Assembly (NCBI GenBank): GCA_016211955.1
Contig: JACRHX010000003.1
Location: 1 to 6,881, forward strand
Direction of reading: 5' to 3'
Origin: Parcubacteria group bacterium
GTDB lineage: Bacteria > Patescibacteriota > Minisyncoccia > UBA6257 > JACRHW01
Length of the DNA stretch: 6,881 nt
Each line of letters starts with the position of its first letter. The stretch's first letter is position 1. The position numbers and the translations under genes are program-made. This document shows positions 1-5,395 of the stretch, piece by piece. The notes beneath the pieces were generated by a model. The model did not search any database. It worked only from the letters and a program-made list of their open reading frames with translations, and had not been told where the DNA came from.

Positions 1-110
1 AGTTCGATGGTGTAATCGAACGAGTTAACAGTTTTACGCGGACACCCTATCCTTTTGTGCCTCACGCGAAGTTCAGGAGTGAATACGTGTGGGGGTTGTG
101 TAGGTTCTGA
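1..110 (+). other. Open frame running in from the left edge, possible 3' end of an upstream gene
   Basis: Reading from base 3, 35 codons are open up to a TGA at 108-110. The peptide contains the stretch TRTPYPFVPHAKF and ends in GLCRF. I do not recognise it. A run this long is expected by chance in roughly one frame in five, and the codons used (AGG, CGG, TGT) differ from those of the confident genes here, so this is weak. In its favour, a plus-strand gene ending here would be convergent with HU, with the palindrome and terminator at 117-175 lying between them as usual. A 7-bp inverted repeat (GTTCGAT at 2-8, ATCGAAC at 15-21) lies within it. Confidence 0.15.
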
Positions 111-116
111 TTCTGG

Positions 117-136
117 ATTCCCGCTTTCGCGGGAAT
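117..136. repeat. GC-rich palindrome (ATTCCCGC-TTTC-GCGGGAAT)
   Basis: A perfect 8-bp stem with a 4-nt loop, set in the context CTGG-palindrome-GACA. This wording resembles short dispersed palindromes found in intergenic regions of many unrelated bacteria, such as the ATTCCC/GGGAAT repeats of Neisseria; that resemblance is from memory. It lies between the left-edge open frame and the HU terminator. It has no T-tract, so it is more likely a dispersed repeat than a terminator. Confidence 0.6.
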
Positions 137-149
137 GACAACAGAAAAC

Positions 150-175
150 ACAAAACCCCGATAAAGGGGTTTTGT
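150..175 (-). terminator. Rho-independent terminator of the HU gene
   Basis: A perfect 10-bp stem: ACAAAACCCC at 150-159 pairs with GGGGTTTTGT at 166-175 around a 6-nt loop. Read on the minus strand, the GGGGTTTTGT arm is followed by GTTTTCTGTTG, a T-rich tail. It starts 30 nt beyond the HU stop codon, the expected place for an intrinsic terminator. Confidence 0.75.
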
Positions 176-204
176 CGTGAATTCTATATCCTAAATATTT
201 AATA

Positions 205-477
205 TTAGGCTACTGCGTCTTTGAGTCCCTTCCCTGGTTTGAATTTTGGAACGATTTTTGCAGGAACACTTACCTTCTCACCCGTTTTTGGATTGGTTGC
301 CATACGTGCTGCACGCTTTGTGACACGAAAGGTACCAAATCCTGTAACAGCAACCTCCTCACCATTCTTAAGGGTATTAGTGATTGTATCAAATAATGTA
401 TTCACAATCTCATGAGCCTGATTCTTGCTCATATCACCTACTTTTTGTACTGCCTCAATAAGTCCATCTTTTGACAT
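205..477 (-). CDS. hup: DNA-binding protein HU
   Basis: HU-family histone-like protein of 90 residues, the usual family length. It would act as a dimer on the nucleoid, bending and compacting DNA without strong sequence preference. The N-terminal helical dimerisation part (about residues 1-40) is followed by the signature GFGTFRVTKRAAR (46-58). The beta-arm carries NPKTGEKV with the conserved intercalating proline at residue 63, and the C-terminal FKPGKGLKDAV matches the family consensus. The start at 477 gives the standard N-terminus (MSKDGLIEAV). No Shine-Dalgarno sequence precedes it; the leader is AT-rich. It is monocistronic, with its own terminator 30 nt downstream and a probable promoter in the gap toward rny. 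Confidence 0.97.
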   Translation of the reverse strand: MSKDGLIEAVQKVGDMSKNQAHEIVNTLFDTITNTLKNGEEVAVTGFGTFRVTKRAARMATNPKTGEKVSVPAKIVPKFKPGKGLKDAVA

Positions 478-528
478 AAAAATATAAATTTAGCATGAAC
501 GACCTTTGTATATACTACATCTTCTTCT

Positions 529-558
529 ATTCTACTAGAAATAACAAGGAAAATACAA
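529..558 (-). promoter_or_regulatory. Possible promoter of the HU gene
   Basis: On the minus strand, TTGTAT (558-553) is separated by 18 nt from TAGAAT (534-529), each matching the sigma-70 consensus at four or five of six positions. It would give an RNA leader of about 45 nt before the HU start. A second -10-like word (TATATA) lies closer to the gene but has no good -35, so the assignment is tentative. Confidence 0.35.
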
Positions 559-564
559 GCTCGA

Positions 565-639
565 TAGCAAGATTAGCTCGCTAGTTCGTTAGCCCATTAG
601 TACTAACGGGCTAATAAGCTAACTTTGCTAATCTCGCTA
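565..639. repeat. 75-nt hairpin of periodic TTAG/CTAA words at the rny stop codon
   Basis: The sequence folds back on itself around 601/602. The outer arms 565-577 and 627-639 pair at 12 of 13 positions, and the inner arms 589-601 and 602-614 also pair at 12 of 13. The left arm carries TAG at 565, 574, 582, 590 and 598; the right arm carries CTAA at 603, 611, 619, 628 and 637, so a stop-containing word recurs every 8-9 nt in mirror order. The last three bases (637-639) are the rny stop codon. On the minus strand the hairpin is followed by a T-rich stretch (559-541), so it could terminate rny transcription. Confidence 0.75.
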
Positions 640-2181
640 ACGTGCGTACTCTATTGCCCTTGTCTCTCGAATAACATTTATCTTAATCTCACCCGGATAT
701 TTTAGATCAGCTTCTATACGCTTTGCAATGTTTCGCGCAAGTGTTGCCGCGGCAAGATCATCTATTTTATCGGGCACTACAAATACCCGAACCTCTCTTC
801 CTGCCTGAATAGCGTACACCTTCTCAACCCCTTCAAATGAATTTGCTATCTTCTCAAGTCCTTCAAGTCGCTTAATATAAAACTCCAATGTTTCCCTTCG
901 TGCTCCAGGACGTCCCGCAGAGATAACATCGGCAGCATTCACAATATATGCCTCAGGAACCTCAACAGGATACTCCTCATGATGCGAGTGCATAGATTTT
1001 ATAACATCCTCTGAAACACCATACTTCTGGAGAATTTTCTTACCAATATTCACGTGCGTCCCCTGAATCTCATGATCAACCGCCTTCCCAATGTCATGCA
1101 ACAATGCACCCTTCTTCGCGACATCAACGCGCAATCCCAACTCTTGCGCAAGAATTCCAGAGATATGCGCCATCTCTACCGAGTGCATAAGCACATTCTG
1201 ACCAAAACTCGTCCTAAAATTAAGTCGTCCAAGAAGAACAATAAGCTCTCGAGGAAGATCAAGAACCCCCACTTCATATGCCGCCGCCTCTCCCGCTTGA
1301 CGCATCTTCTCTGTCATCTCCTGACGCGCCTCTTCGATCTTCTCCTCAATCTTTGCGGGCTGAATACGCCCATCTTTAATAAGCTTCTCCATGGCAATAC
1401 GTGCCACCTCACGACGCACAGGGTCAAAAGAAGAAAACACAATGATATCGGGGGACTCATCCATGATAAGTTCGACGCCGGTGAGACGCTCGAAAGTACG
1501 GATGTTTCTCCCCTCTCTCCCAATTATTTTTCCCTTCAAGTCTTCCGAAGGAAGTGACAAATATGATGTAGTAATATCGCTTACATGCGAACGCGCATAC
1601 CGTTGTATTGCCGTGGTAACAATCTCACTGGTTTTCTTTTCAATCTCCTCTTGTTTAGTCTGTTCGAGCTTCATGAGCGCACGTACAAGGTCATCTTTAT
1701 GCTCATGTTCAATTTTTGTTATCAACTCCTCTTTGGCAGCCTCGCGAGACATACCCGCGACGCGTTCAAGTTCGCCCTGAATTTTTTGATTCGACTTCTC
1801 TATTTGCACCTTTACGATCTTGAGGCGCTCAATTTCTTCATCAACTAGTTTATTTTTCTGTTCTACATCACTTGTCTTCTTTTCAAACAACTCCTCACGA
1901 CTCAAAAGACGGTCCTCGATACGTTGAAGAGCAACCTTCCTCTCTTTTTCTTCGGCTTTTACCTCTTCGAGGATTTTTACCGCCTTATCTTTTGATGATA
2001 GCAAAACCTCCTTCGCCTCTCCTCTCGCGCTTTCTAAAAGTCTCCGAACTTTTGCCTCTGCAGAATTTGAAGAAATGCGTGAGATAAGCTCACGAATAGA
2101 ATACCCTACAAATACCCCGAGAAGAATAAGAATAGCTAACGATAGTGGATTTTCCACCCACGGCAATGCGCTTAAGTTCAT
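637..2181 (-). CDS. rny: Ribonuclease Y
   Basis: Membrane-anchored endoribonuclease that starts mRNA decay; 514 residues, close to the roughly 520 usual for the family. A single N-terminal membrane helix (about 13-28) is followed by a long charged coiled coil (about 40-200). Next comes a KH RNA-binding domain with the GREG loop at 221-224 (KIIGREGRNIRTFE), then the HD domain: H333 in LMHSVEMAH, the catalytic HD pair H362-D363 in LLHDIGKAVDH, and the conserved NAADVISAGRPGARRE (415-430). The C-terminus IRETRAIEYAR matches the family ending, so the gene is complete. The start at 2181 places the membrane helix correctly; no Shine-Dalgarno sequence is seen. A 33-codon frame ends 18 nt upstream. 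Confidence 0.97.
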   Translation of the reverse strand: MNLSALPWVENPLSLAILILLGVFVGYSIRELISRISSNSAEAKVRRLLESARGEAKEVLLSSKDKAVKILEEVKAEEKERKVALQRIEDRLLSREELFEKKTSDVEQKNKLVDEEIERLKIVKVQIEKSNQKIQGELERVAGMSREAAKEELITKIEHEHKDDLVRALMKLEQTKQEEIEKKTSEIVTTAIQRYARSHVSDITTSYLSLPSEDLKGKIIGREGRNIRTFERLTGVELIMDESPDIIVFSSFDPVRREVARIAMEKLIKDGRIQPAKIEEKIEEARQEMTEKMRQAGEAAAYEVGVLDLPRELIVLLGRLNFRTSFGQNVLMHSVEMAHISGILAQELGLRVDVAKKGALLHDIGKAVDHEIQGTHVNIGKKILQKYGVSEDVIKSMHSHHEEYPVEVPEAYIVNAADVISAGRPGARRETLEFYIKRLEGLEKIANSFEGVEKVYAIQAGREVRVFVVPDKIDDLAAATLARNIAKRIEADLKYPGEIKINVIRETRAIEYAR

Positions 2182-2199
2182 AATGTGTTAGTGCTTCTG

Positions 2200-2301
2200 C
2201 TAACCCCCCGCTTTTTCATTTTTAATTAACTTCAACTCGCCCCCCACAAGCGGAGAAACAAAACGTCGATAATAGAACTCTACTACGTCTTTGATTAGCA
2301 T
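2200..2301 (-). CDS. Possible 33-residue leader peptide upstream of rny
   Basis: ATG at 2301 opens a 33-codon frame ending in TAG (2202-2200), 18 nt before the rny start and in the same direction. The peptide begins MLIKDVVEFYYRRF and continues SPLVGGELKLIKNEKAGG, a protein-like mix with a charged, aromatic first half. The stop codon sits in a small hairpin (GTTAG 2187-2191, CTAAC 2200-2204) that also covers the rny upstream region. There is no Shine-Dalgarno sequence, but none of its neighbours has one either. It could be a genuine small protein, a leader peptide coupled to rny translation, or chance. I do not recognise a family. Confidence 0.4.
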   Translation of the reverse strand: MLIKDVVEFYYRRFVSPLVGGELKLIKNEKAGG

Positions 2302-2318
2302 TTGAAAACAAAAAAATT

Positions 2319-2346
2319 AATATATGTCCAAGCTACCACCAAACAA
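2319..2346 (-). promoter_or_regulatory. Possible promoter of the rny unit
   Basis: On the minus strand TTGTTT (2346-2341) and TATATT (2324-2319) are 16 nt apart; the -10 matches five of six consensus bases. Transcription would begin near 2312, just ahead of the 33-codon frame, and reach rny after a leader of about 130 nt. A perfect TTGACA on the same strand (2358-2353) is an alternative -35, but no good -10 lies 16-18 nt below it. Confidence 0.35.
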
Positions 2347-2351
2347 GCCCA

Positions 2352-2380
2352 GTGTCAAAAAAACCATGATCCTATATAAT
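2352..2380 (+). promoter_or_regulatory. Promoter-like sequence facing right, with no obvious gene
   Basis: GTGTCA (2352-2357), 17 nt, then a perfect TATAAT (2375-2380). Only a hairpin and a terminator-like structure follow on the plus strand, so if active it would make a short RNA of roughly 60 nt. The -35 is only four of six, so chance is quite possible. Confidence 0.25.
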
Positions 2381-2406
2381 CAACGCCCACCGGGAGGTGA
2401 GCGTTG
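2381..2406. repeat. 11-bp inverted repeat next to the terminator
   Basis: CAACGCCCACC (2381-2391) and GGTGAGCGTTG (2396-2406) surround a GGGA loop and pair at 10 of 11 positions. The single mismatch is C-A on the plus strand but a tolerated G-U on the minus strand, so the RNA hairpin is stronger in minus-strand transcripts. It lies just past the terminator of the minus-strand small gene and directly abuts the TATAAT at 2375-2380. It may be a second barrier to read-through or an operator-like site. Confidence 0.5.
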
Positions 2407-2414
2407 GATGACAT

Positions 2415-2447
2415 AAAAAACCCCGCAATGCGAGGTTCGAGTTTTTT
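2415..2447 (-). terminator. Rho-independent terminator of the small minus-strand gene, possibly bidirectional
   Basis: AACCCCGC (2419-2426) and GCGAGGTT (2430-2437) form the stem with an AAT loop. On the minus strand the one non-Watson-Crick pair is a G-U wobble, and the GCGGGGTT arm runs directly into six T residues, the classic layout. On the plus strand the same stem has a C-A mismatch and a T6 run after a 4-nt gap, so it may work weakly that way too. It closes the transcription unit that starts at the promoter at 2789-2816. Confidence 0.75.
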
Positions 2448-2480
2448 GTTCCTTATTTCTTTTTTTATTTTTCGCTTCAT

Positions 2481-2507
2481 CCACCTTCGCTCTCCGAGCT
2501 CCGGCGG
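2481..2507. repeat. Imperfect palindrome in the 3' region of the small gene
   Basis: CCACCTTCGCTC (2481-2492) and GAGCTCCGGCGG (2496-2507) pair at 8 of 12 positions around a 3-nt loop. It is GC-rich within AT-rich surroundings and lies between the stop codon of the small gene and its terminator. It reads like a decayed dispersed palindrome; whether other copies exist cannot be told from this window. Confidence 0.35.
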
Positions 2508-2524
2508 ACAAGAAGGACAAAGTG

Positions 2525-2564
2525 CCAAGGATCAAAGGAGATCCAAGGAACAAATGTCCAAGGA
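2525..2564. repeat. Three CCAAGGA copies with a GGATC/GATCC stem
   Basis: CCAAGGA occurs at 2525-2531, 2543-2549 and 2558-2564, spaced 18 and 15 nt. GGATC (2529-2533) and GATCC (2540-2544) form an inverted pair between the first two copies. The cluster starts about 8 nt past the stop codon of the minus-strand small gene, so it would be in its 3' untranslated RNA. The role is unknown; it may be a protein-binding array or a remnant of local duplication. Confidence 0.4.
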
Positions 2565-2571
2565 CAGGAAG

Positions 2572-2760
2572 CTACTTGCGACGCACGAAGACGAAACAGC
2601 CGTCACCATACCAGAAGCCCTCAGGATAGCCGTAGTCCCAGAACAGCCATGGGTCGTCGTCATACTGTCCCACCTTGAAGATGCACAGGTCGCCGCTCGA
2701 GTCGGTGATGGGCTCCATCGCAATGCGAAGCCACTCGCCGTTCGGCTGATCCGTGTACAC
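2572..2760 (-). CDS. Small aromatic-rich protein of unknown function
   Basis: A 62-codon frame starting with GTG at 2760 and ending with TAG (2574-2572). I do not recognise the family. The product is acidic and very aromatic: 14 of 62 residues are W, Y or F, including YDDDPWLFWDYGYPEGFWYG (33-52), and the tail is FVFVRRK. There is no signal peptide or membrane segment; it looks like a small compact beta-rich domain (inference). By my count 50 of 62 codons end in G or C, against about 43% in the first 30 codons of ackA, so it is compositionally foreign here. It has its own promoter about 30 nt upstream and its own terminator downstream, which argues that it is a real gene. The frame is open further upstream (to 2841) but without an ATG, GTG or TTG, so the GTG is the likely start, preceded only by the purine stretch AAGAAAGAA. 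Confidence 0.65.
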   Translation of the reverse strand: MYTDQPNGEWLRIAMEPITDSSGDLCIFKVGQYDDDPWLFWDYGYPEGFWYGDGCFVFVRRK

Positions 2761-2788
2761 TTCTTTCTTGTGGTTATGTGCTGGGTTG

Positions 2789-2816
2789 GTAATACCAGTT
2801 TTTGTGGGGTTGTCAA
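2789..2816 (-). promoter_or_regulatory. Extended -10 sigma-70-type promoter for the small gene
   Basis: On the minus strand there is a perfect TTGACA (2816-2811), a 16-nt spacer, and TATTAC (2794-2789) preceded by the extended -10 motif TGG (2797-2795). Transcription would begin near 2782, giving a leader of about 20 nt before the GTG at 2760. This is the best promoter match I found in the window. Confidence 0.65.
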
Positions 2817-2859
2817 GATGTGCTTCTTTTTCTGAAGTTCTTTATACTGAATATAATCT

Positions 2860-2888
2860 TTAATATCAAGAATCACGAAACGTATAAT
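2860..2888 (+). promoter_or_regulatory. Possible promoter of the xfp operon
   Basis: TTAATA (2860-2865), 17 nt, and a perfect TATAAT (2883-2888) on the plus strand. A start near 2895 would give an RNA leader of about 155 nt that includes both inner hairpins of the element at 2870-3026 but not its left outer arm, which overlaps the -10. The -35 is four of six, and an A/T-rich -10-like stretch nearer the gene (3032-3041) is an alternative. Confidence 0.3.
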
Positions 2889-3026
2889 CCGAACCATTCT
2901 GAAAGTGCGTAGCAAGGTGTTGTCAACCCCGAATAAAATGAGCTGGGTTGACAACGAAGCACCTTCGGAGCGAGCAAAAATACCGCTGGGTATTTTTGCG
3001 TGTGAGGAATGTACGTTTCGTGATTC
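2870..3026. repeat. 157-bp element with perfect 15-bp inverted ends and nested hairpins
   Basis: The ends GAATCACGAAACGTA (2870-2884) and TACGTTTCGTGATTC (3012-3026) are exact reverse complements. Inside are GTTGTCAACCC (2919-2929) with GGGTTGACAAC (2945-2955), a perfect 11-bp stem, and GCAAAAATACC (2974-2984) with GGTATTTTTGC (2989-2999), another perfect 11-bp stem. AAGGTG (2914-2919) can also pair with CACCTT (2960-2965), in competition with a small CGAAG-CAC-CTTCG hairpin (2955-2967). TTAATAT occurs just outside both ends (2860-2866 and 3032-3038). No credible coding frame lies inside. It fits either a small non-autonomous inverted-repeat element or a folded control region between the divergent small gene and xfp. 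Confidence 0.7.
2974..2999. terminator. Terminator-like hairpin in the xfp upstream region
   Basis: A perfect 11-bp stem with a GCTG tetraloop. The outer half of the stem is A5/T5, so in either direction a short GC-containing stem (ATACC/GGTAT) runs into a T tract, as in bidirectional intrinsic terminators. If xfp is transcribed from left of it, this could act as an attenuator; if not, it may insulate xfp from upstream transcription. Only five or six base pairs precede the T tract, so terminator strength is uncertain. Confidence 0.4.
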
Positions 3027-3049
3027 AAAACTTAATATATAAAAAACAC

Positions 3050-5395
3050 ATGAATGACTCTATTGCATCTATAAAGGAGTACGTACGTGCTGCAAATTAT
3101 CTTGCAGTAACACAAATTTATCTCAAGGATAATGTACTCCTCGAGAAGCCTCTGAAACCAGAACACATCAAACCAAGACCCCTTGGTCATTGGGGAACGT
3201 GCCCCGGTATTAATTTCGTCTATGGCCATCTCAATCATTTTATAAAACGCCACAACGTTTCAACTATTTTTGTCCTTGGCCCCGGTCATGGATTTCCCGC
3301 CCTTCAAGCAGGACTCTTTCTTGAAGGAACGTTAGAAGAATATTATCCGGAAGCAACCCATAGCGAAGAAGGTATCCGCCATATTTCAAAGCTTTTCAGT
3401 TGGCCATATGGATTTCCAAGCCATAGTAACCCCGGAGCACCCGGCGCTATCGTCGAAGGAGGCGAACTTGGTTATTCGCTCTCGACCTCCTATGGTGCCA
3501 TCCTCGATAATCCCGATCTCCTCGCAGTATGTCTTGTAGGAGATGGGGAGGCAGAAACAGGGCCCACCGCTACTGCATGGCACCTCAATAAATTTATTGA
3601 TCCCGCCCACAATGGCGCTGTACTTCCCATCCTTCACTGCAACGGCTACAAGATCTCCGGTCCCACCATCTTCGGAAGAATGTCTAATAAAGAATTAAAA
3701 GCGCTTTTTTATGGTTATGGATACGAGCCTTTCATTGTTGAGGGCGCAAAAATATATGAAAAAATGTATGCAACACTTGATATCTGTTATACGAAAATCA
3801 AAGACATACAAACGCGCGCGCGAGGTGGAGAAAAACTGATCGCGCCCCGCTTCCCCATGATTATCCTAAAGACTCCAAAGGGATGGACGGGGATCAAGAC
3901 ACTCCACGGAAACAAAATAGAAAATAATCATCTCTCTCATCAGGTGGTCATTAACAATGTGTGGACCGACAAGGAAGAACGCAAGGCGCTCGAAAAATGG
4001 CTCAAGTCATATAAATTCCATGAGCTCTTTAAAAAAGAAACAGGATTTTCATCTTCAATACGAGAGATAATCCCCGCGGCAGACCTTCGTATGGGGGCAA
4101 ACCCACATGCACACGGCGCAAAAATACGTCGCGACCTTATTCTCCACGACATCGCCCCCTTCACCGAAGACGCGTCGGTTCCAGGAACAATAGGGTCAAG
4201 CAGTATGCGCCGAGCAGGGGCATACCTAAATGAAGTATTCAAGGAAAACGCGGGCAACCGAAACTTCCGTCTCATGTCACCCGATGAAACCTATTCAAAT
4301 AAACTCGATGATGTTTTCAAAACAACAACGCGCGCATTTACATTACCTATCGAATCTTGGGACAAAGATATTTCCCCTGATGGACGCGTAATGGAAATGT
4401 TGAGCGAGCATTCTCTCCAAGGTATGGCACAAGGATACGTACTTACAGGACGCCATACCGTATTTGCCTCTTATGAAGCATTCGTGCAGGTAGTAAGCAG
4501 TATGGCGGATCAATATGCAAAATTTCTTAAAATCTCACAACAATTTCCTTGGAGAAAAGGAGTCTCGTCACTAAACTATATTCTTACCTCTTCAGGGTGG
4601 CGACAGGAACACAATGGCTATTCACACCAAAATCCAGGATTTATCGGTGACATGCTTGAAAAAAAAGTTTGTCCCATCCATGCCTATTTTCCTCCTGATG
4701 GCAACAGTACGCTTGCAGTACTTAAAAAATGTCTCGCCTCTAGAGATGGAATCAATATTATTGTTGCAGGGAAAACTGTTGAACCTCGTTGGCTCACACC
4801 AGAGGATGCAGAAAAAGAACTTGACAGAGGACTTATGATCTGGGACTTCGCAAGTGATGAAAATCCAGACCTCGTAATAGCCTCAATCGGCGACTATCTC
4901 ACCAAAGAAGCTCTTGCGGGACTTAGCTACATTAAACAAGATCTCCCTACTATACGAATACGTTTTGTGAATATTATGGAACTTACCACAGAGGGAATAG
5001 GAAATCCTACCCACATTGGCCCTCTTCATGAATTTGATGATTATTTCACGCCCGACAAACCCATTATCTTCAATTATCATGGCTACCCTGACCATCTAAA
5101 ACCCATGCTTTTTGAAAAAGGAGATTCCAAACGATTCAAGGTTAATGGTTATATTGAAAACGGATCAACAACAACTCCATTTGATATGCACATACGAAAT
5201 AAAACAAGTAGATTTCATGTTGCAATCGATGCACTTACTCTCCTTCGCGAACACACTATAATTTCAGATGAAGTCGCAGAAAATTGTATTGCTATGTATA
5301 GAAAAAAAATTGAAGACCATGGAGTATATATCAGAATACACGGTGTCGATCCTGATGAAATAGAATTATGGCAATGGAAACCACGTCACTCGTAA
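3050..5395 (+). CDS. xfp: Xylulose-5-phosphate/fructose-6-phosphate phosphoketolase
   Basis: Cytosolic thiamine-diphosphate enzyme that splits xylulose-5-P (and/or fructose-6-P) with phosphate into acetyl-phosphate plus glyceraldehyde-3-P (or erythrose-4-P). The 781 residues match the usual length of about 790. Family motifs from the N-terminus are RPLGHWGT (H47), LGPGHG (H80), PSHSNPGAPG (H125), the ThDP/Mg motif GDGEAETGP (164-172), SHQVV (H297), LSEHSLQGMAQGYVLTGRH with the likely catalytic glutamate E453, and the active-site stretch RQEHNGYSHQNPG (518-530). All key positions look intact. I chose the ATG at 3050 because its MNDSIASIKEYVRAANYL aligns with the family N-terminus; a TTG-started extension to 2948 would be translated from the inverted-repeat element. 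No Shine-Dalgarno sequence. It overlaps ackA, the next enzyme in the pathway. Specificity for X5P versus F6P cannot be read from the sequence. Confidence 0.97.
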   Translation: MNDSIASIKEYVRAANYLAVTQIYLKDNVLLEKPLKPEHIKPRPLGHWGTCPGINFVYGHLNHFIKRHNVSTIFVLGPGHGFPALQAGLFLEGTLEEYYPEATHSEEGIRHISKLFSWPYGFPSHSNPGAPGAIVEGGELGYSLSTSYGAILDNPDLLAVCLVGDGEAETGPTATAWHLNKFIDPAHNGAVLPILHCNGYKISGPTIFGRMSNKELKALFYGYGYEPFIVEGAKIYEKMYATLDICYTKIKDIQTRARGGEKLIAPRFPMIILKTPKGWTGIKTLHGNKIENNHLSHQVVINNVWTDKEERKALEKWLKSYKFHELFKKETGFSSSIREIIPAADLRMGANPHAHGAKIRRDLILHDIAPFTEDASVPGTIGSSSMRRAGAYLNEVFKENAGNRNFRLMSPDETYSNKLDDVFKTTTRAFTLPIESWDKDISPDGRVMEMLSEHSLQGMAQGYVLTGRHTVFASYEAFVQVVSSMADQYAKFLKISQQFPWRKGVSSLNYILTSSGWRQEHNGYSHQNPGFIGDMLEKKVCPIHAYFPPDGNSTLAVLKKCLASRDGINIIVAGKTVEPRWLTPEDAEKELDRGLMIWDFASDENPDLVIASIGDYLTKEALAGLSYIKQDLPTIRIRFVNIMELTTEGIGNPTHIGPLHEFDDYFTPDKPIIFNYHGYPDHLKPMLFEKGDSKRFKVNGYIENGSTTTPFDMHIRNKTSRFHVAIDALTLLREHTIISDEVAENCIAMYRKKIEDHGVYIRIHGVDPDEIELWQWKPRHS

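Noticed and set aside
2..21. GTTCGAT/ATCGAAC inverted repeat as a tRNA arm
   Set aside because: It resembles a T-arm word only superficially; no acceptor stem, anticodon arm or CCA end can be built around it in the window.
565..639. CRISPR array or simple intrinsic terminator
   Set aside because: The units are only about 8 nt and inverted in the two halves, which excludes CRISPR. A terminator role is possible, but it does not explain the phased TTAG words.
1054..1557. 167-codon plus-strand frame inside rny
   Set aside because: It is antisense to the HD and KH domain coding region of a clearly intact RNase Y, and the product is low-quality basic sequence.
2404..2835. 143-codon plus-strand open frame between rny and xfp
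   Set aside because: It starts next to a terminator, runs through it, and begins with a low-complexity F/I/L stretch from T-rich DNA. Most of its length is antisense to the GC-rich minus-strand small gene, which has its own promoter and terminator; high GC also lowers chance stops.
2532..2954. 140-codon minus-strand frame overlapping the small gene
   Set aside because: Its TTG start lies in the inverted-repeat element and its second half is an out-of-frame reading of the 62-codon gene (low-complexity R/S/T/A-rich product). I also considered a frameshift near 2830 joining its N-terminal part to the small gene, but the promoter at 2789-2816 lies between them, so the shorter gene is simpler.
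2948..2976. TTGACA at 2948-2953 as the -35 of an xfp promoter
   Set aside because: It is perfect, but no -10-like hexamer lies 15-19 nt downstream; the word is one arm of an 11-bp inverted repeat.
2948..3049. 34-residue N-terminal extension of phosphoketolase from a TTG start
   Set aside because: It would be translated from the hairpin element and has no family match; the ATG at 3050 aligns with the known N-terminus.
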